From contig JABYQN010000006.1 in NCBI GenBank assembly GCA_022606135.1, positions 1,550,001 through 1,614,000 of the forward strand: a stretch of DNA of 64,000 nt, written 5' to 3'. The position numbers and the translations under genes were made by a program. Source of the DNA: Fomes fomentarius. Lineage: Eukaryota; Basidiomycota; Agaricomycetes; Polyporales; Polyporaceae. The notes under the pieces are model-generated. The model searched no databases and was not told where the DNA came from. It saw nothing but the letters and a program-made list of their open reading frames with translations. Below, one piece after another: positions 22,570 to 34,053 of this stretch (the first letter of the stretch is position 1; every line of letters begins with the position of its first letter).

Positions 22570-23845
22570 CAACACACATAGTGACAAGGGGTCAAGACCA
22601 CCATTCGCGCCAGCATTTACGTCCGCGGCCCATCGATTGAATGGACATAGCCGCGTATCATGGTTATGGCGAGGACCTGTGCTTCCATGCCCGCGCAAGG
22701 ACTGCCATCGGCATGTGGCCGCCCGAAGAAATTCTGCCTCTACTCCGCAGGTCCCATACTAATGCACGGCAAAGGACAAAGGGTTGGCCCCCATGTGCTG
22801 TACGAGTGCTAGGGCGCGCTGGAGAATATGAAGTTAATGGACAGCATGCATAGAAGTGTGAAGATTGACACATGTCAACCCTTCCATGCTTGATGTTGAT
22901 ACCATGTCATGGCATTCGTCAAACTAGCATAAATACGAGAGGATTACGCCACCTGCTTATCATCTAGCCGACACTTGACACGGGTGGCAAAGAGACCTCC
23001 ACAAGTGCTGCCTGCCGGCCTCTTCAGCAATTAGTAATCAGTATTACCGGAACAATGGGTCCCAGAGACATTCGGCGTGCTCGCTGGTGCCACTTTTTTG
23101 ACTGGGTAGTTTCAGTCACCTTCTGCAACGGCAAGGTGAGCACTACCTATTCGTTTACAGAAGTCACCTTGAACTTGCCTGGCAAACTTCCTGAGCGGCG
23201 TAGCGAGCAATGGTGTGACGGACGTCCCAGCTTGAACATACGTCCAGTATTCAATCTTGGTTCAAATTGGTCTGATTTAGTAGTCTATGGCATTTTTTTT
23301 GCCCTCGTTCGAAGTGGAAGAGGGTGAGCAAAAATCTGCATGTACCCGTGAGTAAGCGCTCACCGCGAGGCGTGATGTGACTGTCAGTCTGTCACACCTT
23401 AGATTTCGCACCATCGCTCAATTGCCACTCTCTCCCCTGGACCCCCTCCTCCCTATCTTGTCACTTTTGTCTCGACTGACTTAAGCCAGTTCCCTCGCCT
23501 CACACCTTCGCCATACAAGCGGGCGTTGTGCCGTGCTAGGTCATTAAATAATATCGTTAGTAGTAGTCCTTGCAATTTCTCATCATGTCAACTGACGATG
23601 TGAAGCGGTTGTAGCAGAGTAAGTGCATGTGCAATGTTGTATGACAATAATGCAAGACGGGAAGATTGTTCCACTCCGCACTCCATTCTCACCACTGGTA
23701 CTTTCAGATGGATCTGCGGGTGGACTGACCCATTACATATGTCCGACGCTTTACTTTCAACGAAACCCTCGGCCTATCGCCCATTTGCCGCTCGATACAC
23801 ACTCGGGCCAAGCTACCAATGTATAACCATCTCCGGCAAGCACTC
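22570..23845. other. 1.3-kb intergenic region between genes A and B, no gene seen
   Basis: Contains the distal promoter of gene A and the 3' flank of gene B, both on the minus strand. A 90-codon open frame at 23055-23327 and others are short and featureless. Base composition is more A/T-rich than the coding regions, with stretches such as a run of T near 23288-23296. No duplicated fragment of the neighbouring paralogues was recognised by eye. Confidence 0.4.
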
Positions 23846-25012
23846 CTACTCCGGATGAGGTATGTTCGCTTCAGTCAGGCACGTGGCGTATGCCCGCAGG
23901 GGGATATCCATGTCCTTGTATCTGCTGGCAGCCTCATCTAGCGCTGTCCGCATGTACTCCGGCATGTTCTGGTGGCACATCAGCTTCCTCGGCTATGCAG
24001 GTGCCAGCAGTGAGCCCTTACCGCATCAATTGCGCCCTCCTTGAGCCACAGCTCAATCGCCAGTGTGTCGTTGCTCACTGATTGCCACAGCTGCCCTAGC
24101 GCCTCGATGGCTACGACGGCGTCGTTCACAGGATCATTACCATCCTTCTGGCTCAACCTTCTGGCAGAAAGCAGAGCTTCAGGCTACACAGCATCCCACG
24201 CGATCGCCCAGTGATGTTGGTCAGTGACCGTAGTTCGTCGTGAGCACTCCACTCACACATTCTGTCGTGGCAGCAAAGCCAACGCCCCTGGCCCACCCGA
24301 CCGCGGCACGGACCTTTGCTATGTCCTCTTGCACTTCCTTCAGGGCGTTCTGGATGGCCTGCGCCTGCGCCTGCCATGCCTGGGTGAGCCAGCCCTGGAA
24401 GACACCTATGAAGGTTGCGAGCTTGTCCGCGAGCTCATCCAGCCTTGTCGTGATGTCATCGGCCAGGCTGTGGATCCCGTCCGCCTCCTTGGCGCGCATT
24501 CATCTCCGTCAGTTTAGCCACACGACGACAAGGCGCAGCGTCCACCCACCCGGATGAACTGGCTGATTTGCGAGAGCCGGTATTGGACGGGCAGGGATTT
24601 GTCGGCACACAGCTTGACGACTCTCCCATCGAATTCTACATATACACGAGCGCGTTGAGTGTGCGCCGCTTGGATAACGAACAAGAGAACACGTACTCTC
24701 GCCGTAGTCTGCGATTGCGAGACTCAGTGCGTATGTAGCCCAGACGTAAAACCGGTATGTCTGTGGCCGGCAAGGAGAAAGTTGAGCGGCGAGGGTTCAG
24801 AGGACAAGGGCAATATCACGTACCTTCTGGATGTCGGCGAGTTGTGGTGCAAACGGCTGGTGGTTGGCCGGAAAGAGGACGTCTATGACGGTGAGTGCGA
24901 TGTGGACGACAAACTCGAAGGTGTCATCGACCTGCTTTGCGCCTTTGGCAGCGTGCTCGGCTATGTCAATAGTCAGCCCGGCACGGGTGTCTAGGGTTGT
25001 AGTGGAAGACAT
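23846..25012 (-). CDS. divergent pore-former-like paralogue without hydrophobic hairpin, cluster gene B
   Basis: Shortest and most divergent member of the cluster. It begins MSSTTTLDTRAGLTIDIAEH, so it lacks the PPYARFEDVPPCYDAD signature of A, C and D. The long helix is preserved in outline: ADDITTRLDELADKLATFIG, then FQGWLTQAWQAQAQAIQNAL. The following region, where A, C and D have the hydrophobic hairpin, is only VGWARGVGFAATTE, and the heptad-rich second coiled coil is missing. The C-terminal part again matches the family: AIELWLKEGAID, then MPEYMRTALDEAASRYKDM. An in-frame ATG at 25048 could add 12 residues. It may be a degenerate copy or a non-inserting partner subunit. No frameshift or internal stop was found when exons are joined at consensus sites. 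Expression is unknown. Confidence 0.6.
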
Positions 25013-25630
25013 CACAGCTGGGTTGTTGGATCCTCTCCGTTTCATCAAGCTACCCCATTCTTATGGTGGTTGACGCCAGGCACCGTACTGGTTAGCGAGG
25101 AAGGGGTTCATGTGTGCACTGTCAGCGTCGCCTGCACTCAGACGCGCATGAAGCATGGAAGAACCCCTGCCTTCGTCTTCCATGTTGAGCAGGCTGGATC
25201 ATTCATCAGTCTCTGGAATTATCAAGTGCTTGTTATCTATTCTCGAGCCTCCCCTTGAACAAAGGTTAGGCGCACGTTTCAATTCACCTCCAGACGTGTT
25301 TGATTGCTAACAGAAGCTATGTACTCACTCGACAGTAAGCCTGGAATCAAAGCGAGAAGTTCCAAGACCGCCGGAGCAGGCGCCTCGAGAGACTCTAGCG
25401 CCTTCGTGGCAGCGTGAGAATGCTCCCACGGAAGCGCGCGCAGCGTACAACATGAGATCGGCCATCCCGAAATCGTTAACAGGCAGCCGCCCGCGTTGAC
25501 CTACACGGATGACCATGACCAGGTGTGGTATAAATTGTCCAGCAGGCTCCAACATGGAATCAGCTCTACAACTCTCGACCTGTTCCCAGCGACTGTCCAA
25601 CGAAACGCCACGACACCGACACCAAGCAAC
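25013..25630. promoter_or_regulatory. shared divergent promoter region of genes B and C
   Basis: 618 bp between the start codons of the divergently transcribed genes B and C. A TATA-like tataaat lies at 25529-25535, about 95 bp before the ATG of gene C. No comparable box was seen close to gene B. An open frame at 25325-25912 on the minus strand is antisense to gene C and was not accepted. Confidence 0.45.
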
Positions 25631-27149
25631 ATGGCCCGTGCCGAGTCCCTCCCCCTGTACACCCGCTTTGAGGATGTCCCGCCGTGCTACGACGCTGATA
25701 AAGTGCTGGCGGACTTCAACGCTCTCTCGTCGGACGAGAAGGCTCGGCTCGGTGATGGTATCGTCCAAGCGGCGAGCCGGGCGGATGTCTTGCCCCACCT
25801 CAAGGATGCAGCGGATGCGGCCGCATCTGCGGCAGACGCGATCGACGCGATGCTCATCTCGCTCACTGCAAAGCTGATGAACCTCGACGGCACTGAGGCG
25901 TTCGTTGAGCAATTCACCACCATCAAGGGAGTACGCACCTCCCCCATGCGTGTTCCGGGTCGTCTACTGATGATGTGTGCGTGGATAGCATTACCGCAGC
26001 GTGGTTGCAGACTCGCATGAGCTGGCCATCAGTATTGCGCATTACGCTGAATGTAAGAGTCTCCTCCGAGACTTTCACAGTATGGCTGCGTTGCCGACAA
26101 TGATTTGCTGCAGCCTTCGATGTGGTCGTTGTCAAGTTCTGTGCGGACGAGACGCTGACCGTGCAACGCCGCACTCAGAAGATTAATGAATTCATCGCGG
26201 TCAGTGTCCACACTCGTCGCCAACAGCCGCCATGCACACGCTGACCTCTGTTATACCCACAGAATAGCGACGCAATCAAGGCGAGTGCGGATGACATGGT
26301 GGCCCGCTTCAAGTCCCTCAAGGACGAGTTCACTGAGTTCGTGAACGGCTTCTCGGCGTGGGCGAAGGAGCGCGAGGAGGCAGACGAGGAGAAGGTTAAG
26401 CAGCTTCTCCAGGACATCCGCGACCTCGACGAACAGATCGCGGCGATCGAGACGGCGATGCAGGTCATCGGTTATTCGCTAGGCGCTACGATTCCCGCCA
26501 CGATCGCCCTGGCCACCTTGTTCCCTCCCGCAGCACCATGGATTCTGGTTTGTCTGCTGGACCGGCCCTTCTCCCGCGATGCACTGACTGAGGCGGACAC
26601 GGTTGTAGGGAATTGGCTGCTCGATTGCTGGAGTAGAGATCCTCTCTCTGACGGGGCTCGCCATTGCAAAGAACAGTACGTCGCGGAGTCCTGTTCCTGC
26701 TTGCGAGCTGGCTCTGATTTGTTGCATCCTTATCATGTGGAACATAGTCTTGCTAAATGACAAGCGCCAGAAGGAGTACGAGGTACAAGACCTTCAGAAT
26801 GAAATCGGCAAGATCAAGGCGGCGCGCACGCAGCTGGAGGAGAAAGGCCAAGCAGACCTTCTTATCTTCACAACTAACATCACCGCGATTTCGAAGATAT
26901 GGGTCGATGTGCACGATGACGCGCAGCTGATCCGAACGTGGCTCAGTGAAGGAGCGAAAGCTGCGGTAAGTCGTGGTCTGAGCTGGGTTGCCGTCAGTTG
27001 TCTTCCCATACTGATGAAGGCTTCAGAATGCCCCGGAATATATGAAGGCGGCGCTCGACAAGGGCGTGAAGGTATACAGTAACATGGCGCAGTACTTGAA
27101 AAACTATGCGAATGGTGTCACTGGGACTGTGCAGAGGCTCAAAGCTTGA
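25631..27149 (+). CDS. alpha-helical pore-former-like protein, cluster gene C
   Basis: About 380 residues in roughly seven exons. The N-terminal signature is PLYTRFEDVPPCYDADKVL. It is followed by an Ala-rich helix (AADAAASAADAIDAMLISL) and HELAISIAHYAE. The long charged helix FVNGFSAWAKEREEADEEK leads into the hydrophobic segment SLGATIPATIALATLFPPAA. The second arm of the hairpin (AGVEILSLTGLAIAKN) is on a separate exon. The second coiled coil starts KRQKEYEVQDLQNEIGKIK, and the end is YLKNYANGVTGTVQRLKA and stop. No signal peptide is visible. Intron positions match A and D, so the three arose by duplication. It is the only cluster gene on the plus strand. Pore-former assignment is inferred from architecture (HBL/XaxAB-like); membrane activity is not shown by sequence alone. 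Confidence 0.75.
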
Positions 27150-28010
27150 CTAACCAAAATAGAATTCACCAGCAAGTCATACGGAACCGGAGTCTCTCAT
27201 CTACAAGCGACGCTGTCGCCACACAGCTATACGAACACGAACATGTATCCAGCATGTATTCAGATGTTGTACAATACGCCTGACCCACTGCTTGCCACTG
27301 GTGTACTACTACCATTCTCAGGCTATGAATGACGTTTATCCTTCCAACCGGCGCCAGGATTTTGGCACATGTTCGCCCGGCCTCGCCCAGTTCTCGCCGA
27401 TGTCGATACTATGCACTTCTCAAAGTAGCGACTCAACGTTCGACTTCTAGCGGGACTTTTGAACTATGAGACCGTAATGATTGAGAACCGTCGGAGAGTC
27501 TGACCTATACTCATCAGCGACTAAGCGTCTCACTCATCGGATACGTCAATTTTCGTACTCACTACGATAATCAGTTCCAATACTTACCTGCAATGGCGCG
27601 AACAGACTCATTCATTCACTTCTGGCAAACAGGCGTCACTGGCAGTGGGTCGCTCATCTTGTCTACTAGATCTGGCCGTTCTGCACCTTTCAGCCAGTGA
27701 TGGACACGAACTCAAAGTCTGGTGAGTGTGAGTATACTTAACAGGCAGTGCATAGTGAGAGAATGAGCGGAAGGGAGGACATCCATCTCCTCTAGCCGTC
27801 CAAGCACAAGTAGTACTTATGTTATACTGACTGGCAATGGCAACCCTCACATACACGTTGTGGCCGAGGCAGATGTACGAACTTTAGCAGGACTTGATGC
27901 CTTTTCGATAGCAGATATTCAGGATTATGTATTCAACATTCAGACCGATCGTATCATGGTCAGCACGGGAGAGGTGAATGTGCCGGTTAGCTTAGTAGTA
28001 CATGTTTATC
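27150..28010. other. convergent intergenic region between genes C and D, no gene seen
   Basis: About 860 bp between the 3' ends of C (plus) and D (minus). No coding feature was supported; short frames have no family motifs. It holds both 3' UTRs. Confidence 0.45.
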
Positions 28011-29563
28011 TCAGGCATCGAACCTCTTCACAGTTCCCTTAACCCCATTCGCATAGTCCTCCAAGTATTGGCCCATGCGAGCATACACCTTCACTCCCTT
28101 CTCGAGCGAGTCTTGCATATACTCGGGCGCGTCCTACATAACACGGGATCGTGAATAATTGTCACGAACATCAGGCGGTAGAAACTCGACGTCGAACCAT
28201 CACTCACCGCGTCTTTGGCTCCATCCTCGAGCCACTCCTTGATGAGCAGCGCGTCGTTCTGCACATTCGTCCAGACCTGCGCAATTGCCTTGATGTTGGT
28301 GGAAAAGGTCATGAGATCGGTCTGCCCTCTCTCCTCCAGCTGCGTGCGCGTCGCTTTGATCTTGGTGATCTCGTCCTGCAAGTCGGTAATATGAGACTCC
28401 TTTTGGCGTTTCTCGTTGAGTAAAACTGTCGTTGCAAGCAGTATCAGAACATGAGAAGCGTGTGCCACTCGTTGATCACAGCCATGACATACTGTTCTTG
28501 GCAATAGCGAGTCCAGTGAGGGATGCGATTTCGACCCCAGCAATCGCGCAGCCGATGCCCTACGAGTGCGTCAGATTACAGCAGAGTAGTCGAGGGCATT
28601 CCGGGGGACGTACCATAATCCATGGCGCAGCAGGAGGGAAAAGGGCCGCGAGGATGCCCGTAGCGGGAAGCGTCGCTGCCAATGCTGCCCCGATGGCTAT
28701 CATCGCAACGTCTATGTCGTGGATCTTCTTATCGATTTCTTCGATGTCTTTGAATATTTCCTTGATCTTCTCCCCATCGGCCTCCTCGCGTTGCACTGCC
28801 CACGTCTTGAAACTGCTCACAAAGGCGGTGAACGTGTCAATGAGGCCTGTGAATTTGTCTCCCATGTCTTTCGCATCATTCTTGATCGCTTCGCCCTTCT
28901 GCAATCGAAGAAGCACAAGCACACACGGTCAGGGCAGGGTATTATCAAGCACTGAAGGACACGTGTGACTGACATCAATGAACTGGTTGATCTTCTCCTT
29001 GCGCCGTTCCACGGTAAGCGATTCATCCGCGCAGAATTTAACGACAATCTTGTCGAATGCTGTTGGGAGCCCAGGCCTGTCTCAATACCACGCGAGTATA
29101 GCATATAGAGCAGATAACGCCTACATTCAGCATATTGCGCGATGTTAATTGCAAGCTCATGCGACTGGGATACAACGGCTCGGTAATCCTGGGCAGAAAA
29201 AGTAGGGTTGATATTTGGCGCTCTGTACATCAGTCAGAGAGGAAAAGACACTGAAGAGCCGACCTTCTTGATGGTGGTAAAGGTGGCCACGAATTCCTCG
29301 GTGTCCTCGAGGCTGTTCAGCTTCGCAGTCAGCGAGATGAACATGGTGTCGATCTCATCTGCGGCATTGGCAGCAGCGCTGGCGGCGGCCTTGAACTGGG
29401 TCGCCGCGTCGTCCTGGGTCGCGGCCTGCGCCATGCCCTTACTCAACTTCTTTTTCTGGTCGGAGGAGAGGGCGTTGAAGTCGGCTAGGGCCTTGTCGGC
29501 ATCGTAGCACGGCGGGACGTCTTCGAAGCGCGCATATGGGGGTAGGACATCAAAGCGGGCCAT
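28011..29563 (-). CDS. alpha-helical pore-former-like protein, cluster gene D
   Basis: Closest in layout to gene A. It starts MARFDVLPPYARFEDVPPCY. Next are an Ala-rich helix (AAASAANAADEIDTMFISL), SHELAINIAQYAE and the charged helix FVSSFKTWAVQREEADGEK. The hydrophobic hairpin begins AATLPATGILAALFPPAAPW. The second coiled coil starts KRQKESHITDLQDEITKIK, and the protein ends RFDA. There is no signal peptide. About seven exons lie at the same positions as in A and C. A TATA-like box is about 90 bp upstream. It is an intact, probably functional copy. Function is inferred from architecture only; an intracellular helical scaffold role cannot be excluded. Confidence 0.75.
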
Positions 29564-29647
29564 GTTGGTTGTGTACTGGCGGTTCGGCGAGGTTGATATA
29601 AGAAAGTCCAAGTCGAGTGCTGTTGTTGGCGGTTCGACGTTGATGAC

Positions 29648-29654
29648 CTTTATA
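29648..29654 (-). promoter_or_regulatory. TATA-like box upstream of gene D
   Basis: Minus-strand TATAAAG about 88 bp upstream of the start codon at 29563, in the same position range as the boxes of genes A and C. Confidence 0.4.
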
Positions 29655-30759
29655 CTGTACACGGCGACCAGTGAAAATCAGCCCCCGTGCCAAGTCGTAT
29701 CTACGGCCCGCAAAGTGAGTCCTCCACCAGTGGTCGCGTGTCTTGTTCGTGACGTGAAGCTCTAAGGGGTGGAGAGATCATGTCGACTCTAAGGAGTGCC
29801 ATGCCGGCAAAGACAAACAGCGTGTCTAGCGGCTGACCGGCGCAGACCCTTCGCAATCACTTAGATTCCATGCCAGCGCTCGAAATGTGAAGATGCGACT
29901 GACATCGCCAAAAGATGTCCACTGCTTCCGTTCTGTGTCATGCGGTGTCTGCTCAGTCAGCATGTCAAGGCATAGATGATAATGAGAATATGCACACCCG
30001 CGATAGGCTATGATGTACATTTTCATGCTGACGGCTGGCCTTGTGGAGAAGATCATCCCCGTCCCCAAATTGTTGGTTGCCCAAGACCATGACACGATCA
30101 ATCGCTGTATAGATCAAGTCCGGACTGGTGCATGAGGACGAATGCATTGTCCTTAGCCGACTTCGCCGGACTAGTTCAAAGGCTTGATTCGTGACTTGGT
30201 GGGCACGCAATGCTAAAGATAAGGTAAGTTTGAAGCAGCTCACTACTAGTGAAGCATGGTCGTGCCATGTACAGGCCAGTGAGGCAGCACCTATGGTCAA
30301 AAACATTGCATATTATCCTGTTCAATTCTCAAATAATGTGCTGTCGAATGCGACAGTAGTAACGGCCGAAAACTGTGAACTCACATAAGTTCTACAACAG
30401 TTACTAGCGGCGTGGCGCCAGCTCAAGCCCTAGGGACTGTTTCTGCGGAGTTTTTTGCTGATGCGCGCGCCCAATGAGCTCCGCCGCAATGCATTACTTC
30501 GTTGGACGCAGGCTTGACGTTAACGTTGGTATGTGAATCGAACAAGCTTGAAGATGAAGCTCAGCGCTTATCATACTCACACGCCCACCCGGCCCGCCGA
30601 AATCCGTCCTAGTACTACTCGACGCCAATTGGAGATTGAACCTGGCCAGGAGGAGACGCAATCCCCCCAAGTAATCTGACACACTCGAGGATCCGACGTG
30701 GCAGCGGGCACCTCTTACATCCAGAGAGACACTATATTTGTCGCCGTCACCATCATTGT
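29655..30759. other. 1.1-kb intergenic region right of the cluster, no gene seen
   Basis: Between the start of gene D and the 3' end of the glutaminyl-tRNA synthetase gene. A 90-codon frame at 30494-30763 (minus) has no recognisable features and overlaps the synthetase stop. Nothing else was supported. Confidence 0.4.
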
Positions 30760-33580
30760 TCATGCCGCCTTGCCCGAATCCTCCTTCAAGCTGACTATCC
30801 TGTTCAGCACCAGATAGTCGCCCTCCCGACGTCCAGGCTCAACGCCATCCTTCTCTTCCAAGCAGGCGAGCTTCGCCTCCCTATCCACCGTGAAGTACGC
30901 CACGCGCAGACCCTGGAACCGGATGCACTCCTTCCCTACCAACTGCTCGCTCGTCGCCTTCGGCGTGTCGTCGTGCTCATGCGTCGGCGCGCCCTTCACG
31001 ACAGGACCGGCAGCCTCCGCTGTGATCTTCAACGCCTCCTCCGTGCGCTTCTTGCTCTCCGCCTTGGCATCCGCATACGCCTTCTTCGCAAGCTGCCAAA
31101 ACCCGACCTCCACGAGCGCCCCCTTGACGATCTCCTCGCTGTTCGGGTCGATGTCCGCCCTGAAGTCCGGCACGGCCGCGGACGGGTTCTCGCTCTTGAA
31201 CAGTTGGTAGAAGATGCGCGTTTCGTCGATGACGACGGGGCTTCCTGAGGGGCGATGCTCGGCAACCCATTGGATGAACGCCTTGGGCTTCTTCGGCGCG
31301 CCCGCGTTCTCTGCGCGGGCGATGATCTCGATGACCTGTCCGGTCGCCGGGTCTGTCTTGTGCGAGACGTGGGTGATCGGCCATGGTGCCTGGAAGAGAC
31401 CGACGGTCTTTCCAGGCGCAAGACGGAAGTAGTCCCTCGAGTCCTCCAGACGGAAGTCGTCTGCGTCAATGTAGATCGTCCTCGTCAGAGGCACCTTGGA
31501 GGAGCCCAGCTCTGGCACCTTCGGATGCAGAGGCTTCTCGAGCCACAGAAGGAAGTCCTCGGGAAGGTTCTCAATCGTGACCTTGATCGGCCGCAATACC
31601 ATGAGGAGGCGAGACACCGCACCCTCGAGGTACTGTCTGATGGTTTGTTCAAACCGCACAATCTGGATATTTGATGGAGCTGTCGACACGCCGAGGCTGC
31701 TGACGAACGACAGGATAGCGCCAGGGGGTATTCCACGACGTCGAAGCGCGATGAGTGTATATAGCCGGGGATCGTCCCAGTCGCGAACGTGGCCTTCCTT
31801 GACAAGCTGGAGGATCTTCCGTTTTGACATGATCGTTCCAGTGAGGTTCAGGCGGCCGTACTCAGATTGGCGGGGCTTGTACACCTCGAGCGCGTCACAT
31901 AGCCACTCGTAAGACTCGCGGGACGCGATGAACTCTGTCGTACATAGTGAATGTCTGGATGAAAGTGCGGTGAGTCCGTAAGATTCGAGTGTATATACTG
32001 ACGAGGATACGTACGTGATGTTCTCGAAGCTATCGCACAAGCAGTGAGTGAAGTCATATGTCGGGTAGACCTTCCACTTGTCGTGGGTCCTGTGATGTGG
32101 CGAGTTGAGCACACGGTAAGCCACCAAGTCCCACATCATCGTGTTGCCAGACTCGAGGTCCTGCTTCATCCGTAGAATCGCCTGGCCGGGTTTGTACACG
32201 CCAGTCTTCATCTTCTCGAACTCTTCGAGAGATTCCGAAAACGGTCTTGTCCTGTGAGCGCAGGCTTTCCGAGGACCGCGTTCCTCGCCACCACGGTTGG
32301 CGAAGATCTCCTCCGCTGTCAAAGGGTTGGAATCGGGTGACAGCAATAGGTGATGTGGCACCTACCGGTACAATGGCAAACGTACGCCTTGTCTCGTCGG
32401 ATGAGGTCTACTGCGAGCTCGTACAGCTTGTCAAAGTAGTCGCTCGAGTAGGTGATCTTCCAAGGTTCGAAGCCCAGCCACCTCACAGTCTCAAGAATGC
32501 TCTCAAAATACCGCCCCTCTTCGGCTTCGGGGTTCGTGTCGTCGTATCGCAGATAGCAATGGCCGCCATGGTGAGCCGCGTATCCAAAGTTGACGAAGAT
32601 GGCCTTCGAGTGGCCGATGTGTAGGAAACCATTGGGCTCGGGAGGGAAACGGGTGTGGACGACGCCCTTGGTCGCAGCGAGATGCTGTTTGCGCAGATGA
32701 GGGTGGATCTGGGGGTTCTCGCCGACTTTGTGGAGGTGCCCCAAGAAGCCTTCCGAGAACACCGACCGAGATGATGAAGCAGATGCTGCGGGCTCAGACG
32801 AAGCTGTCGGTGTTGACGTGACCTCCTTCTTAGGTTCCTAGGTACCGTTCAGAGCCATGTAGAGATTGCTAAGCCTGAGAGACGGACCTTGCTTTTCGGC
32901 TTTGCCGCCTCCTTCGCACCGAATTTCTCGAGGAACGCCTTCTCGACAGCGCTCTTGAGCTCGAGGGCATTTGCCCAACGAAGATCGGTACCCTTGAGGC
33001 CACCGATCGCAGCACCAAGGTTATTCCATCCCGTGTAGCTACTGGTGGCGACATATTCCTTCACTCGGGCCAATAGTTCCTCTGAGGTGATACTGAATCC
33101 TACAAAAAGAGCAACTCAATCACTGCAGCAGAATAAAATCAAAAGTCCTGCTCACCAACCCCGGTGCTCTTGTTGAACTCAGCAGAATCCACAGGTATGG
33201 GGTGTCCATCCAAATACTTGACAGCCTCTGTCCCGCACGTTCACAATCAACACCAAAAGCCGTACACCACTCTCAGACATAAACAACTCACCCCCAACCT
33301 GATCTGTGGTCTTCATCCTCCCATCCAAAATCGCAGCGACAGCATAGGCCCTCTCGCCATCCCCAAGCTTGCTCCCCTGCACCGCGAGCGCCGCAAGCAA
33401 CACCGCCTGTTTCTCATCGAGGTTCTTGTTGACGAGATCGTGCGATTCGATGATGCCCTTGAGCGTGCTTGCGCTCTTCGTGCTCTTCGCCGCCTCCGCT
33501 GCCTTAGCCTGGGTGAGCCCGATCTTCTTGAAGAGTTCGATGAGTTCCGCCGTCTCCGGGGCGTCTGCCTTAGGAGCCAT
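30760..33580 (-). CDS. GLN4: glutaminyl-tRNA synthetase
   Basis: Class I aminoacyl-tRNA synthetase that charges tRNA-Gln, cytoplasmic. The N-terminal tRNA-binding extension (about 200 residues, [19 protein letters not shown] onward, with [18 protein letters not shown]) is the fungal/animal type. The catalytic domain has the HIGH motif in [15 protein letters not shown], then [12 protein letters not shown] and [16 protein letters not shown]. The KMSKS-like motif is MSKRK in [15 protein letters not shown]. The anticodon-binding beta-barrels carry [18 protein letters not shown] and [13 protein letters not shown]. The C-terminus has [20 protein letters not shown] and [16 protein letters not shown]. 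About five introns lie in the 5' half; the last 1.2 kb is a single exon. The gene is intact. Confidence 0.96.
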
Positions 33581-34053
33581 TGGTGGTTATTTTGCGCTTC
33601 TGCTTTGTTACGGCCACGTATGTGATTCAGATAAGACGGTGAGTGGTAGTGATAGTCGCGTGCAAAGTGTATAAGAATTCGCGGTGGAGTCTGTGTCTTG
33701 ACTCAATCTGACCTTACTTACATGATTGGGCTCCCAATCGATCAATCCTGGATCTTACAACGGATCTTATCTTGAAGATCCGACGCGCGCTCCGTGGGCG
33801 CTCCGTCTCTTCGTCCCCGCTGCCGCATATTTCCTTGGTGAACGGACAAACTCATCACACATGTGTCATACTGTTCGCACTCATGCACTCACGCTAGAGC
33901 AGCGGAAGTTATTCATATAGTGTACTAAAACAACACATGAAAGAAAAGGTGCGTCTCAGCCTGTCCATCCACGCTGCCATGCTTTCAATCCTGATTCGTT
34001 TGATACTCATTCAAGAACTTGTGGAGGATCAGATCGTGGGCCACGAGCACATT
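33581..34053. other. intergenic region between the tRNA synthetase start and the second P450 3' end
   Basis: About 470 bp that should contain the glutaminyl-tRNA synthetase promoter and the P450 3' UTR. No gene seen. Confidence 0.4.

Noticed and set aside
23055..23327. 90-codon frame between cluster genes A and B
   Set aside because: No similarity to the paralogues, no splice partners and no motif; A/T-rich spacer.
28432..28968. 178-codon plus-strand frame over gene D
   Set aside because: Antisense shadow of the hairpin exon of gene D.
30494..30763. 89-codon minus-strand frame next to the tRNA synthetase stop
   Set aside because: Overlaps the synthetase end and has no recognisable features or splice context.
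31029..31469. Arg/Ser-rich minus-strand frame within GLN4
   Set aside because: Out-of-frame reading of synthetase coding sequence.
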